Source: Caldalkalibacillus salinus
GTDB lineage: Bacteria; Bacillota; Bacilli; Caldalkalibacillales; JCM-10596
Assembly (NCBI RefSeq): GCF_016745835.1
Contig: NZ_JAERVL010000001.1
Coordinates: forward strand, 372,001 to 436,000
DNA length: 64,000 nucleotides
Reading direction: 5' to 3'
Shown here: positions 36,604 through 45,549 of the stretch, in pieces
Numbering within the stretch: position 1 is the stretch's first letter
How the letters are laid out: every line of letters starts with the position of its first letter
Translations under genes and position numbers: made by a program
The notes under the pieces: generated by a model
What the model was told of the DNA's origin: nothing
What the model saw: only the letters and a program-made list of their open reading frames with translations
Database searches by the model: none

Positions 36604-36981
36604 GTGAATATGATGGTTATGATCGGCGGTGCCTTGGGGGCCATAGCACGCTACACGCTAGGTCTGATGTGGATGAAGTCCTTTCAACATGCACCCATTC
36701 CCACAGCAATGATTGCCGTGAATGTGTTCGGGTCATTGGTGCTAGGGGGTTTTGTTGGTATCATATCTCCACTAGACACGCTTAGCGATGAAAGGATGAT
36801 TTATGCCCTGTTTGGTATTGGCTTTTTAGGGGCATTCACGACGTTTTCAACCTTTAGTGTCGAAGCCCTTACGTTGTGGCGGCGACGTCGTCGTGTTGTT
36901 TTTTTAATATATGTGACGTTGAGTGTCGGCGGAAGTGTCGTCGCTTTCTTAACAGCTTATTACTTGGGACTCATGATTTAA
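36604..36981 (+). CDS. crcB: Fluoride channel CrcB/FluC, second of a pair
   Basis: The 125-residue four-helix membrane protein has the same motifs as its neighbour (MIGGALGAIARYTLG, MIAVNVFGSLVLGG, FLGAFTTFSTFSVEAL). In Gram-positive bacteria crcB genes are often paired, the two products having opposite fixed orientation and forming a heterodimer. The positive inside-loop residues differ between the copies: RRRRR lies after helix 3 here. GTG 36604 is chosen because GGAGGGG ends about 6 bases upstream. The longer GTG 36565 frame overlaps the first copy. Confidence 0.9.
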   Translation: MNMMVMIGGALGAIARYTLGLMWMKSFQHAPIPTAMIAVNVFGSLVLGGFVGIISPLDTLSDERMIYALFGIGFLGAFTTFSTFSVEALTLWRRRRRVVFLIYVTLSVGGSVVAFLTAYYLGLMI

Positions 36982-37011
36982 ATTTCATCATTGTCATATC
37001 TTGTTTCTTTG

Positions 37012-37043
37012 GTCTATTGTTCCCTGAGCAATAGGCTTTTCTT
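37012..37043 (+). terminator. Intrinsic terminator after the crcB pair
   Basis: GTCTATTG (37012-37019) pairs with CAATAGGC (37029-37036) and a T-rich tract follows. Confidence 0.75.
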
Positions 37044-37130
37044 TTATTTTTTATTACATAAGGATACCGCGACAAGGGTAAATTAGAAGAAGGGATTTGA
37101 TGAGGCGTAGATCACACTGGGAGGCAATCC

Positions 37131-38495
37131 ATGAGTACTCACGAGCCTAATGACACGTCCGTTAGAGATAGATTACAAGCAGCATTAGTCCGAGGAGATA
37201 TTGAATCATTTCGGCAAGCGTTTCTACATATGCATCCCACTGACCAGATGGACAACCTGTCTCGCTTTCCTTCTGAACTAAGGCAAAAGGTGTACTATTA
37301 TTTATCGCCATCTGAATTTGCAGACATCTTTCAAGAGTACCATCGTAAGAAACAGAAAAGTCTCATCGTGGAGTTAGATGACCATTACACACTCGATGTG
37401 ATAGACCATATGCAAACGGATGATGTGGTTGATTTTCTATCTGAATTATCGAAGGAAAAGCGTCGATTTTTTCTAAAACGGATGGATGATGCCACAGCGC
37501 AGGAAGTCAGCACGTTGCTCACTTACCCTGAAGAGACGGCTGGGGCCATGATGACCACCGAATTCATCTCGATATCTGTAGAGGATAAGGTTGAAAGAGT
37601 GTTACACCGGCTACGCCAAGAGGGACCGGATGCGGAAACGATCTATTATCTGTACGTGACAGATCAACACAAGCGTTTAGTAGGTGTGGTGTCCCTAAGG
37701 GAACTTATGACGTCCCCTCTGCACACGCAGATACAGGAAATGATGAAAACAAAAGTGATTGCCGTTGATGTGCGAAAAGATCAAGAGGAAGTGGCTCAGC
37801 TTATCCAAAAGTATGATTTGTTAGCTGTGCCCGTTATTGCACATGGGCGCCTGGTGGGCATCGTTACCGTTGATGATGTCATCGATGTGATCGAAGAAGA
37901 AACGACAGAAGACTTCGAGGAAATATCAGCAGCCAAGGGGGCTGTCAATTTAGAAAACGGAGCGTGGGACTCGTCTAAAAAACGACTTCCATGGCTCATT
38001 CTATTACTTTTTATTGGGCTGATCACGGCCACGATAGTGAAGAGCTTTGAAGAAACGTTAGAGCGTGCGGTACTGTTGGCCATGTTTATTCCTATGATTG
38101 CTGACATGGCAGGGAATACGGGTACACAATCCCTGGCGGTCGTTGTCAGAGGGTTAGCATTAGGCAAACTAAATAAGGAAACCAAAGTGCGCTTGCTTAA
38201 AAGAGAAGCGTTCACGGGAGTCATATTGGGGCTTGTGTGCGGTTTCGTCATCATGATTATATCTCAGGTCGTCACAGAAGGGGAGCCGCTAATAGGCTTT
38301 GTTATCGGTCTTTCCCTATTTTTCATACTGGTTATCGCCACACTCGCAGGAGCCGTCGTTCCCCTTATCATCAATAAATTTAACATTGACCCTGCTGTGG
38401 CTTCAGGTCCGTTTATTACAACAATCAATGATATCTTGGGACTACTCATTTACTTTTATATCGCCACACTTTTACTCGGTCACCTGATGGAGTAA
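37131..38495 (+). CDS. mgtE: Magnesium transporter MgtE
   Basis: The 454-residue protein has the MgtE plan: a superhelical N domain (about 1-130), two CBS domains that sense magnesium (about 135-260, with the DAETIYYLYVTDQ and VPVIAHGRLVGIVTVDDV blocks), a connecting helix, and five membrane helices (about 285-454). The selectivity region includes DMAGNTGTQSLAVVVRG. It imports magnesium and closes when internal magnesium is high. The ATG follows GGGAGGC. No M-box riboswitch is visible in the 150 bases upstream. Confidence 0.96.
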   Translation: MSTHEPNDTSVRDRLQAALVRGDIESFRQAFLHMHPTDQMDNLSRFPSELRQKVYYYLSPSEFADIFQEYHRKKQKSLIVELDDHYTLDVIDHMQTDDVVDFLSELSKEKRRFFLKRMDDATAQEVSTLLTYPEETAGAMMTTEFISISVEDKVERVLHRLRQEGPDAETIYYLYVTDQHKRLVGVVSLRELMTSPLHTQIQEMMKTKVIAVDVRKDQEEVAQLIQKYDLLAVPVIAHGRLVGIVTVDDVIDVIEEETTEDFEEISAAKGAVNLENGAWDSSKKRLPWLILLLFIGLITATIVKSFEETLERAVLLAMFIPMIADMAGNTGTQSLAVVVRGLALGKLNKETKVRLLKREAFTGVILGLVCGFVIMIISQVVTEGEPLIGFVIGLSLFFILVIATLAGAVVPLIINKFNIDPAVASGPFITTINDILGLLIYFYIATLLLGHLME

Positions 38496-38524
38496 AGACC
38501 ACACTATGAATAGGAGGATGTAGA

Positions 38525-39601
38525 ATGGATCAAGATTTACAATTAATGAAATTGCTAACGGAGACCCAGGGACCACCTGGCTTTGAAGAGCGCATATATC
38601 GTGTATTCCAACAAGAAATGACCCCTTACGCCGATGATGTTATCAAAGATAACCTAGGAAGTATTGTGGCTAAGGTCGGGCAACAAGGACCTAAAATCAT
38701 GATGATTGGCCATCTTGATGAAGTGGGCTTTATGGTCAGTCGCATTACGGATCATGGCTTTTTGCGCTTAAAACCGTTAGGGGGTTGGTGGGGGCACGTC
38801 ATGCTGTCCCAAAGGGTTCATGTCCTGACGTCAAAAGGAGACTTAATCGGTATCATCGGCTCCAAGCCGCCGCACGCTTTGTCCATAGAGGAAAGAAAAG
38901 AAGTGGTTAAAATTGAGCATATGTTTGTGGATATTGGGGCCGGTAGTCGAGAAGAAGCGGAGGAAATGGGGGTGCAAGTGGGAGATCCGATCACAACCAT
39001 CTGTCCATTCGAGGTGATGGGCAACCCAAAGCATCTGCTATCGCGTACGTGGGATAATAGAGCGGGATGTTATGTGGCCATTAAAGTGTTACAACGTTTA
39101 AAAGCGGAACAAGACGCGTTACCGAACCAAGTGTTTGCCGGTGCGAGTGTGCAAGAAGAAGTCGGTTTACGTGGAGCTGGTACTTTGACACATAAGGTCA
39201 ACCCAGATATCGGTTTCGCGTTAGACGTCGGCGTCGCGGGCGACACGCCAGGCATGAAAGAAAAGGACAGTAACACAAAATTAGGAGACGGACCGTTAAT
39301 CGGTTTCTTAGATCGGAGCATGATCCCGCACCGACCGCTGCGTGATTTTGTCGTTGATATTGCAAAATCAAACGATATACCTTACCAAATTGAGATTATG
39401 GAAGGCGGGGGGACAGACGCAGGTCGTATCCATACCACATTGGAAGGTGTCCCATCCTTAGTTGTGAGTGTGCCTTCACGGTATATCCACAGTCATGTTT
39501 CGGTCGTTCATCGAGACGATTTAGACCATGCCGTAGAGCTTCTCGTACAAGTGGCGAAGCAATTAGATGCAACAGCTGTAGAAAAAATAAAAGGTCTCTA
39601 A
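38525..39601 (+). CDS. M42 family metallopeptidase (glutamyl/deblocking aminopeptidase type)
   Basis: The 358-residue protein is of the M42 aminopeptidase family (YsdC, formerly called endoglucanase CelM), dinuclear metal enzymes forming large tetrahedral dodecamers. Metal ligands and catalytic residues are visible in MIGHLDEVGFMV, TWDNRAGC, the VQEEVGLRGAG glutamates, ALDVGVAGDTP, and the C-terminal HSHVSVVHRDD. Start ATG 38525 follows TAGGAGGATG, 29 bases after mgtE, so it may share that mRNA. Substrate preference cannot be read from the sequence. Confidence 0.93.
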   Translation: MDQDLQLMKLLTETQGPPGFEERIYRVFQQEMTPYADDVIKDNLGSIVAKVGQQGPKIMMIGHLDEVGFMVSRITDHGFLRLKPLGGWWGHVMLSQRVHVLTSKGDLIGIIGSKPPHALSIEERKEVVKIEHMFVDIGAGSREEAEEMGVQVGDPITTICPFEVMGNPKHLLSRTWDNRAGCYVAIKVLQRLKAEQDALPNQVFAGASVQEEVGLRGAGTLTHKVNPDIGFALDVGVAGDTPGMKEKDSNTKLGDGPLIGFLDRSMIPHRPLRDFVVDIAKSNDIPYQIEIMEGGGTDAGRIHTTLEGVPSLVVSVPSRYIHSHVSVVHRDDLDHAVELLVQVAKQLDATAVEKIKGL

Positions 39602-39625
39602 GCGTATACGCATCTCCCTTAAGAG

Positions 39626-39670
39626 AACAAACAACGAATGTCTCAACTGGACAACGTTGTTTGTTTTTTT
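39626..39670 (+). terminator. Intrinsic terminator after the M42 peptidase gene
   Basis: AACAAACAACG (39626-39636) and CGTTGTTTGTT (39655-39665) are perfect inverted repeats followed by a run of T. Confidence 0.88.
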
Positions 39671-39719
39671 GTGTTTGAGGTTGGACGCAAAGCGTTCACT
39701 TTCTCCAGTGCTTGTTGTG

Positions 39720-39733
39720 CGAAAGCGCTTTTA
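39720..39733. promoter_or_regulatory. Candidate CcpA site (cre) upstream of the sensor kinase gene
   Basis: CGAAAGCGCTTTTA matches the cre consensus TGNAARCGNWWNCA at 12 of 14 positions. It lies about 65 bases before the kinase gene and would place the two-component system under carbon catabolite control. Confidence 0.5.
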
Positions 39734-39797
39734 CTAGTACAATTTTAAATAGTGCGAAAATACATACTCGGCAGTATTTACGAAAGGGTGGCGCACA

Positions 39798-41441
39798 CTG
39801 ATACCCAAACGTCAACGGCAACTGCGATTCGGTCTAAAATTGAAGATGATTTTACTTATCTGTGGACTCTTAACCGGAACAACGCTACTAATAGGGCTTT
39901 TCGTTAACCTCATTATCACCGAGACAATTGAAGAACAAATCGGTAAACGTGCCCTCAACTTAGCTCATGCTGTCGCACTCATGCCTGAAATTAGGGAGGC
40001 TTTTGAGGAGGAAAACCCCTCAGATAGGATCCAAAACATTATTGAACCTATCAGGCAAGCCACAGGTGCAAAGTTTATTGTCATAGGTAACACAGATGGT
40101 ATTCGTTATGCCCATCCCTTACCTGATAGATTAGGCAAGCAGATGGTGGGTGGGGATAATCAGCGCGCTTTACAAGAGGGTGAGTTTTACACTTCAGTCG
40201 CAATCGGTTCACTAGGTCCCTCGCTACGGGGCAAGGGACCTATTCGCTCCATGGACGGAGAGATCGTCGGAATTGTATCTGTAGGTTTCATGATCGAGCA
40301 TATTGATACTGTGATGCTAACCTACAAGAAGGAATTGTGGTTCACTCTGTTGTTGGTTCTCGTCTTGACCATAACGGGCGCCATCTTTATTGCCTCCCAC
40401 GTTAAGCGAGCGATCTTAGGTCTTGAACCTGAGGAAATTGCCCATCTGTATATCCAAAAAGAAGCGACCCTGCAGTCTATACATGAAGGGATTGTGGCTG
40501 TTAATCACAAAGGTGAAATCACACTCATGAACCACGCAGCACAGAAGCTCATCAAGGGTCAAAAACATGAAAATGGCGCTACATATGATGATTATTTAGG
40601 ACGCCATGTAACGGATGTCCTGCCCCAAACGAAAATGCTTGAAGTCATGGAAACAGGTCAAAGTCAGTATCATGCAGAGATGGTATTGGGGCATCACGTC
40701 GTTGTCGTTAATAGAGTTCCTATTTTTTACGAGGGTAAGGTTGTAGGGGTTGTGTCCTCCTTTCGCGATCGTTCTGAAATCGATCGTCTCAGTCAGGAAC
40801 TCAATAGAATTAAACAGTATGCAGACGCCCTACGGGCTCAAACCCATGAGTTTACAAACAAACTCTATACGATATCAGGCTTACTTCAGTTAAAAAAGGA
40901 GAAGGAGGCCATCGCCCTTATAAACCGTGAGAGTGAGTGCCAGCAGCAATGGATGCATTTCCTTGTCCGGGACGTACCTGATCCATTAATCAGTGCCATC
41001 ATATTAGGCAAACTGAATAGAGCTCATGAATTAGGGGTTGAAATGATCATTGATGAAGAAAGTCGGCTTACTTATGAGACGGAGTCACAGGAGAGAGAAC
41101 CCTTGCTAACAATCTTAGGCAACCTGATTGAAAATGCCCTTGAAGCCTCTTTATCTACTCGTGGCAAACCGAGAGTTAAGGTGTCATTCACAGACTTAGG
41201 TCATGACCTGATCTTCGAGATAGAAGATTCCGGTCCTGGCATTCCTGATGACAAAGTGGAACAGATATTTACAGGGGGGTACTCAACCAAGCAAGGCCAC
41301 CACAGAGGGGTGGGGCTTGCCCTAGTCAAACAAGCCGTTTACGAGCTAAATGGTCATATTATCCTAGAAGAAAGCGAATTAGGCGGCGCTTGCTTTAGTG
41401 TGATTGTGCCTAAAAACGAGCGTCAAGAAAAGGGAGGATAA
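39798..41441 (+). CDS. CitA/DcuS-type membrane sensor histidine kinase
   Basis: The protein has two membrane helices (about residues 16-38 and 190-212) flanking an outward-facing Cache/PAS-type sensor region, then a cytoplasmic PAS region and a kinase core. H350 in QTHEFTNKLYTISGLLQL is the Spo0B/CitA-type phosphorylation site, followed by NLIENALEAS and GPGIPDDKV ATPase motifs. It should sense a di- or tricarboxylate and phosphorylate the next gene's product. The start is odd: no ATG/GTG exists between the stop at 39750 and the first helix. TTG 39840 has no ribosome-binding site and would cut the basic N-terminus. CTG 39798 sits 9 bases after AAAGGG, so a CTG start is proposed. Confidence 0.87.
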   Translation: MIPKRQRQLRFGLKLKMILLICGLLTGTTLLIGLFVNLIITETIEEQIGKRALNLAHAVALMPEIREAFEEENPSDRIQNIIEPIRQATGAKFIVIGNTDGIRYAHPLPDRLGKQMVGGDNQRALQEGEFYTSVAIGSLGPSLRGKGPIRSMDGEIVGIVSVGFMIEHIDTVMLTYKKELWFTLLLVLVLTITGAIFIASHVKRAILGLEPEEIAHLYIQKEATLQSIHEGIVAVNHKGEITLMNHAAQKLIKGQKHENGATYDDYLGRHVTDVLPQTKMLEVMETGQSQYHAEMVLGHHVVVVNRVPIFYEGKVVGVVSSFRDRSEIDRLSQELNRIKQYADALRAQTHEFTNKLYTISGLLQLKKEKEAIALINRESECQQQWMHFLVRDVPDPLISAIILGKLNRAHELGVEMIIDEESRLTYETESQEREPLLTILGNLIENALEASLSTRGKPRVKVSFTDLGHDLIFEIEDSGPGIPDDKVEQIFTGGYSTKQGHHRGVGLALVKQAVYELNGHIILEESELGGACFSVIVPKNERQEKGG

Positions 41442-41443
41442 AG

Positions 41444-42124
41444 ATGTCTCCGTATCAAGTGCTAATCGTTGAAGATGATTTTAGAGTAGGACAGATTAAT
41501 GAACAGTTCGTCCAACAAATACCGGGATTTGAGGTCATAGGTGTGACACATACTGGACGAGATACATTACGATTACTCCGGTCTCATACACCTGATCTTA
41601 TCTTGTTAGATGTCTACATCCCGGATGTGACGGGGATGGACTTATTCTGGCAGATCAAAGAGCAACAACGTGAAGTGGATATCATCATGATAACCGCGTC
41701 TAAGGAAGTGCACACAGTCAAAGAGACACTTCAAGGAGGGATATTTGATTATTTAATTAAACCTATTAAGTTTGAACGACTGAAAGACACATTACAACGA
41801 TTTAACCAACAGAAACAGCTGCTCGAAAAAGAAGAGGTCGAACAGGACGATGTGGATCAAATTTTACACCAAGCCAGAATAGAAACGGCAACTACAAGTC
41901 ATTCTCACAATTTACCAAAGGGCGTCGATCCAATGACACTAGAAAAAGTGAAAAGTGTTGTTCATCACCGAGGCGTAACCGCTGTAGAAGTAGGGAAGAA
42001 GATTGGCGCGAGCAGAACGACAGCGAGACGATATTTAGAATATTTAGTCCGGGTTAAGAAGGTAAAGGCTGAGCTTATATATGGCGATGTAGGTCGACCT
42101 GAACGTCGTTATTTTCTGCTGTGA
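41444..42124 (+). CDS. CitB/DctR-type response regulator
   Basis: The 226-residue regulator has a receiver domain (acidic pocket D11, D12; phosphorylated D56 in LILLDVYIPD; T in MITAS; K in LIKP) and a C-terminal winged helix region (GVTAVEVGKKIGASRTTARRYLEYL) of the CitT/DctR kind. It starts 2 bases after the kinase stop codon. It should activate the downstream tripartite tricarboxylate transporter when its kinase senses substrate. Confidence 0.92.
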   Translation: MSPYQVLIVEDDFRVGQINEQFVQQIPGFEVIGVTHTGRDTLRLLRSHTPDLILLDVYIPDVTGMDLFWQIKEQQREVDIIMITASKEVHTVKETLQGGIFDYLIKPIKFERLKDTLQRFNQQKQLLEKEEVEQDDVDQILHQARIETATTSHSHNLPKGVDPMTLEKVKSVVHHRGVTAVEVGKKIGASRTTARRYLEYLVRVKKVKAELIYGDVGRPERRYFLL

Positions 42125-42140
42125 ACAAAATGAACAAAAT
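42123..42140. repeat. Tandem 9-base repeat upstream of tctC
   Basis: GAACAAAAT occurs twice in direct succession right at the end of the regulator gene, about 100 bases before the transporter operon. Direct A/T-rich repeats are what CitT/DctR-type regulators bind. This is a candidate operator. Confidence 0.4.
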
Positions 42141-42237
42141 GATGCTTATACGACTTATTGTTTTTATTGAGATAATCTTTCCCTCTTGAGATCTGGGTGT
42201 TAATCTTTTTAGCAACAGACTTAAAGGGGGATTTTTT

Positions 42238-43269
42238 ATGCCATTCATATCTTGTAAGCGCTTATATTTTTTAACCATGCTTTTATTTTTGAGTTTGACC
42301 TTACTCTTAGCCGCTTGTAGCACAGAAGACACTCAAGGTCAATCGGCTGAACAAGGGGCACAGGAATGGGAACCGGACAAACCTGTTGAGTATATTGCGC
42401 CTGCGAATCCGGGTGGGGGATGGGACACCCTCGCACGTACAACTGCACAAGTGTTAGAGACAACTGGCCTAGCTTCTCAGCCTTTGCCTGTGGTAAATAA
42501 ACCTGGTGGAGGCGGTGCAGTTGGCTGGTCATACATGGCCGGTTTCGAAGGAGACCCTCACAAATTATTTGTCACAAGTCCACCGATTATCTTAGTGCCG
42601 CTAAATGGGAATTCTGAATATGATCATACCGATTTTACACCGATTGCTCGTCTCATTACCGATTACATGATCGTTGGTGTGAAGGAAGATTCAGAGTATG
42701 AAACGTTTGACGATTTACTAGAGGCATTAGAGAACAATCCACAAGACGTCAGTATAGCAGGGGGATCAGCTCCCGGAAGTATGGACCATATTGCTATTGC
42801 AGGTGCTGTTAATGCTGCTGGACTTCCGGCCAAGGAAATCAATTATGTTCCGTTTTCTGGGGGTGGAGAAGCGATTACTTCATTACTCGGAGGGCATGTC
42901 GATGTGGTGATTACAGGTGTTGGAGAGTCAACCCAGCATATTGATGCAGGGGAGATGAGAGTATTGGCTGTTTCAGCCCCTGAGCGTCTACCACATTTAC
43001 CCGACACCCCTACGATTTCAGAGTCAGGCTTCGACTACACCTTTGATCTTTGGAGAGGTGTGATGGCGCCTAAGGATATGCCGGATGAAGCTGTGACATA
43101 CTACGAAAATTTGTTTGCAGAAATGCAAGACACGCCTGAGTGGGAAGAAGCCCGCGATCAGCTTGGCTGGACGGATGCCTACTTAACTAGCGAGGAATTC
43201 GAAGCCTTTCTCGATGAGCAGAGCGCATTGTTTGAGGACATATTAGCGGAAATCGGTATGACTGAATAG
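42238..43269 (+). CDS. tctC: Tripartite tricarboxylate transporter, substrate-binding lipoprotein TctC
   Basis: This 343-residue TctC/Bug-family binding protein has a signal peptide ending in LLLAAC with lipid-carrying C27. The family fold shows as WEPDKPVEYIAPANPGGGWD, the GGGAVGWSYM loop and RVLAVSAPERLPHLPDTPT (seen as LAVSAPERLPHLPD). It captures a tricarboxylate or related acid outside the cell and delivers it to TctA/TctB. The ATG follows AAAGGGGGA. A cre-like site is embedded in its first codons. Confidence 0.93.
   Translation: MPFISCKRLYFLTMLLFLSLTLLLAACSTEDTQGQSAEQGAQEWEPDKPVEYIAPANPGGGWDTLARTTAQVLETTGLASQPLPVVNKPGGGGAVGWSYMAGFEGDPHKLFVTSPPIILVPLNGNSEYDHTDFTPIARLITDYMIVGVKEDSEYETFDDLLEALENNPQDVSIAGGSAPGSMDHIAIAGAVNAAGLPAKEINYVPFSGGGEAITSLLGGHVDVVITGVGESTQHIDAGEMRVLAVSAPERLPHLPDTPTISESGFDYTFDLWRGVMAPKDMPDEAVTYYENLFAEMQDTPEWEEARDQLGWTDAYLTSEEFEAFLDEQSALFEDILAEIGMTE
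42253..42266. promoter_or_regulatory. Candidate CcpA site (cre) inside the start of tctC
   Basis: TGTAAGCGCTTATA matches the cre consensus TGNAARCGNWWNCA at 13 of 14 positions. A site just inside the first gene could act as a roadblock to transcription when preferred sugars are present. Confidence 0.62.
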
Positions 43270-43297
43270 TCTCTTCGATTTTAATCTTGTAAAGTCA

Positions 43298-43323
43298 GGA
43301 TCACCCCTATAATGGGGTGGTCC
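43298..43323 (+). other. Intercistronic hairpin between tctC and tctB
   Basis: GGATCACCCC (43298-43307) pairs with GGGGTGGTCC (43314-43323) with a 6-base loop and one G-T pair. No T tract follows. Such hairpins between a binding-protein gene and its permease genes usually protect the upstream mRNA, giving more binding protein than permease. Confidence 0.65.
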
Positions 43324-43341
43324 ACTACAAAGGGGGGAGTC

Positions 43342-43944
43342 ATGATGGTCCTTAAGACACCTAACCGTGTGATGGGAATCATTTTCTTTCTTTTATCGAT
43401 CGCTTATTTACTTTATGCGTTTAATATACCACAGTTCAACTTAACGGTTCCTGTTGACTCTGATCTGTTTCCAAAAGTGTTAGGCTTTATGCTTTTGGTG
43501 CTGTCGTTCGCCTTATTTTTTGAAAAGGACCGAACAGAAAAAGCGACCGTTTCGCTAAAAGAAGACCAAGGTCGTCCCCAAACAGACCAAAAAATTACAG
43601 AATCAGATCAAAAGAGCACAGATTCAACAGACGAAGGTGTGTATCAAGCGCAGCAAAAGAATCATATCGATCATGATGCTAACAATGAATCGATTAGCCG
43701 TTGGCAACAACCTTATATGCAAGTCATTTGTACAGTGTTATTCACGGTGTTATACATCGCCTTGTTCGAAAGACTGGGTTTTATTCTCAGTACGGGTATA
43801 TTTCTTTTTGGTACGACTTACTTCTTTGGCTATCGTCGACATCTCATCAATCTGGCTGTGGCCTTATCTGTATCCCTTATCTTTTATTTCGTACTCACCA
43901 AGGCGCTTAATATCTATTTACCACAAGGCCCGTTAACAATTTAA
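43342..43944 (+). CDS. tctB: Tripartite tricarboxylate transporter, small membrane subunit TctB
   Basis: The 200-residue protein has four predicted helices and an unusually long, polar, D/Q/T-rich loop (about residues 58-125) between helices 2 and 3. The start MGIIFFLLSIAYLLYAF and the ending GPLTI-type tail fit the TctB family. ATG 43342 is chosen because AAAGGGGGGAG precedes it directly; the upstream in-frame ATG at 43312 falls inside the hairpin. It supports TctA in proton- or sodium-driven uptake. Confidence 0.86.
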   Translation: MMVLKTPNRVMGIIFFLLSIAYLLYAFNIPQFNLTVPVDSDLFPKVLGFMLLVLSFALFFEKDRTEKATVSLKEDQGRPQTDQKITESDQKSTDSTDEGVYQAQQKNHIDHDANNESISRWQQPYMQVICTVLFTVLYIALFERLGFILSTGIFLFGTTYFFGYRRHLINLAVALSVSLIFYFVLTKALNIYLPQGPLTI

Positions 43945-43997
43945 ACAATCATGTCATGTTTATATTACACATTATGTAGGGAGGGGAGGTACGAGAC

Positions 43998-45503
43998 GTG
44001 GAAACACTAGACAGTTTATTTTACGGCTTTAGTGTAGCCCTTCAGTGGGAGAATCTCATTTTTGTATTTATCGGCGTTCTTGCAGGGACGATAATTGGCA
44101 TGTTACCAGGTTTAGGACCGGTGAGTGCCATTGCCATCATGATCCCCATTACGTTTGGGATGAACCCTGCATCGGCCCTCATTCTTATGGCAGGGGTCTA
44201 TTATGGGGCCATCTTTGGTGGGTCAACCTCGTCCATTCTCCTCAATGCACCGGGGGTTGCCGGCACTGTGGCCACATCATTTGATGGGTACCCTCTCGCC
44301 AAACGAGGACAAGCGGGAAAAGCCTTAGCCATTGCAGCTTACTCATCCTTTGTTGGAGGGACAGTGAGTATCTTTGGTCTGATGTTGATTGCCCCTCTAT
44401 TAGCTAAGTTTGCGGTTAGTTTTGGTCCGGCCGAGTATTTCGCCTTGATGGTACTAGGATTAACCGCTGTCGTTTCACTATCAGATAAGTCACTCGTCAA
44501 AGGATTAATCGCTGCCGTTGTCGGTGTGATGATTTCTATAATAGGTATTGATTTACAAACAGGGACCCTGAGGTATACGTTCGGCGTGTCTCAATTATAT
44601 GAAGGCATTGAATTTCTTATCGTTGCGCTCGGTATTTTTGCCCTTGCAGAGGTATTCGTCATGCTAGTAAACGGCGGTCAAAAACAAAACCAACATCATA
44701 TAGGCTCTTTAAAGTTAAACAAGCGCGAAGTGAAAGAGATGGGACCACCCGTCATCAGGAGCTCCGTGTTAGGGTTTTTTACGGGCGTGTTACCGGGGGC
44801 AGGTGCTACAATCGCGTCCTTCTTAGGGTATTCTGTGGAGAAGCGCATCGCCAAGGACGGAGACACGTTTGGAAAAGGCAATGTCAAGGGAGTAGCGGCT
44901 CCTGAAGCGGCGAACAATGCCGCCTGTAGTGGCTCGTTTGTTCCCTTACTAACCTTGGGTGTCCCTGGGTCAGGGACCACGGCAGTATTACTAGGGGCCT
45001 TGCTTATCATGGGCGTAAGCCCGGGACCACTCATGTTCCAGGATCGTCCTGATGTCTTTTGGGGCGTGATTGCCAGCATGTATATCGGGAACATATTCCT
45101 GCTACTATTAAATCTACCCCTCATTCCGTTGTTTGCTAAGATCTTGGAGATTCCAAGAGCCATGTTATTATCCCTAATCATCGTTTTCTGTATGATCGGT
45201 GTATATGGCTTGAGTTTCAGTCTGTTCGATTTAGGTTTGCTACTAGGGTTTGGGCTTTTAGGGTTTGGTATGAGGATGTATGGATTTCCAGCCGCCCCTC
45301 TCATCCTCGCTCTCATTTTGGGAGATATTATGGAAAAGTCCATGCGTCAGGCTCTACAGATTTCTCAAGGAGATTGGATGGTTTTTATTCACAAACCGAT
45401 TTCTGTGACGTTACTCGGTCTAGCGCTTCTTTCGTTGTTTATTCCAGTTATCAATAAGATGATAAAGCGCAAGCAAAAGGCTAATATTGAGATGAAAGCT
45501 TAA
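43998..45503 (+). CDS. tctA: Tripartite tricarboxylate transporter, large permease subunit TctA
   Basis: The 501-residue, 10-12-helix permease carries the TctA signatures GTIIGMLPGLGPVSAIA, YYGAIFGGSTSSILLNAPG, and the second-half counterparts FFTGVLPGAGATIASF and GVPGSGTTAVLLGALL. These show the internal repeat of the family. GTG 43998 follows GAGGGGAGGT. It closes the operon kinase-regulator-tctC-tctB-tctA, ending in a strong hairpin. A 215-residue frame on the opposite strand is a shadow. Confidence 0.96.
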   Translation: METLDSLFYGFSVALQWENLIFVFIGVLAGTIIGMLPGLGPVSAIAIMIPITFGMNPASALILMAGVYYGAIFGGSTSSILLNAPGVAGTVATSFDGYPLAKRGQAGKALAIAAYSSFVGGTVSIFGLMLIAPLLAKFAVSFGPAEYFALMVLGLTAVVSLSDKSLVKGLIAAVVGVMISIIGIDLQTGTLRYTFGVSQLYEGIEFLIVALGIFALAEVFVMLVNGGQKQNQHHIGSLKLNKREVKEMGPPVIRSSVLGFFTGVLPGAGATIASFLGYSVEKRIAKDGDTFGKGNVKGVAAPEAANNAACSGSFVPLLTLGVPGSGTTAVLLGALLIMGVSPGPLMFQDRPDVFWGVIASMYIGNIFLLLLNLPLIPLFAKILEIPRAMLLSLIIVFCMIGVYGLSFSLFDLGLLLGFGLLGFGMRMYGFPAAPLILALILGDIMEKSMRQALQISQGDWMVFIHKPISVTLLGLALLSLFIPVINKMIKRKQKANIEMKA

Positions 45504-45511
45504 AGACTGAC

Positions 45512-45541
45512 AAAAAATCGCGGGAATCCCGCGATTTTTTT
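45512..45541. terminator. Bidirectional terminator between tctA and degV
   Basis: AAAAAATCGCGGGA (45512-45525) and TCCCGCGATTTTTT (45527-45540) are a perfect palindrome with A and T tracts at both ends. It can end transcripts from both the plus-strand tctA and the minus-strand degV. Confidence 0.9.
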
Positions 45542-45549
45542 AGTCATCA

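Noticed and set aside
36982-37130. M-box riboswitch for mgtE
   Set aside because: The space is too short after the crcB terminator and no matching conserved blocks were found.
44696-45343. 215-residue open frame on the minus strand inside tctA
   Set aside because: It mirrors the tctA reading frame with no recognisable domain or ribosome-binding site.
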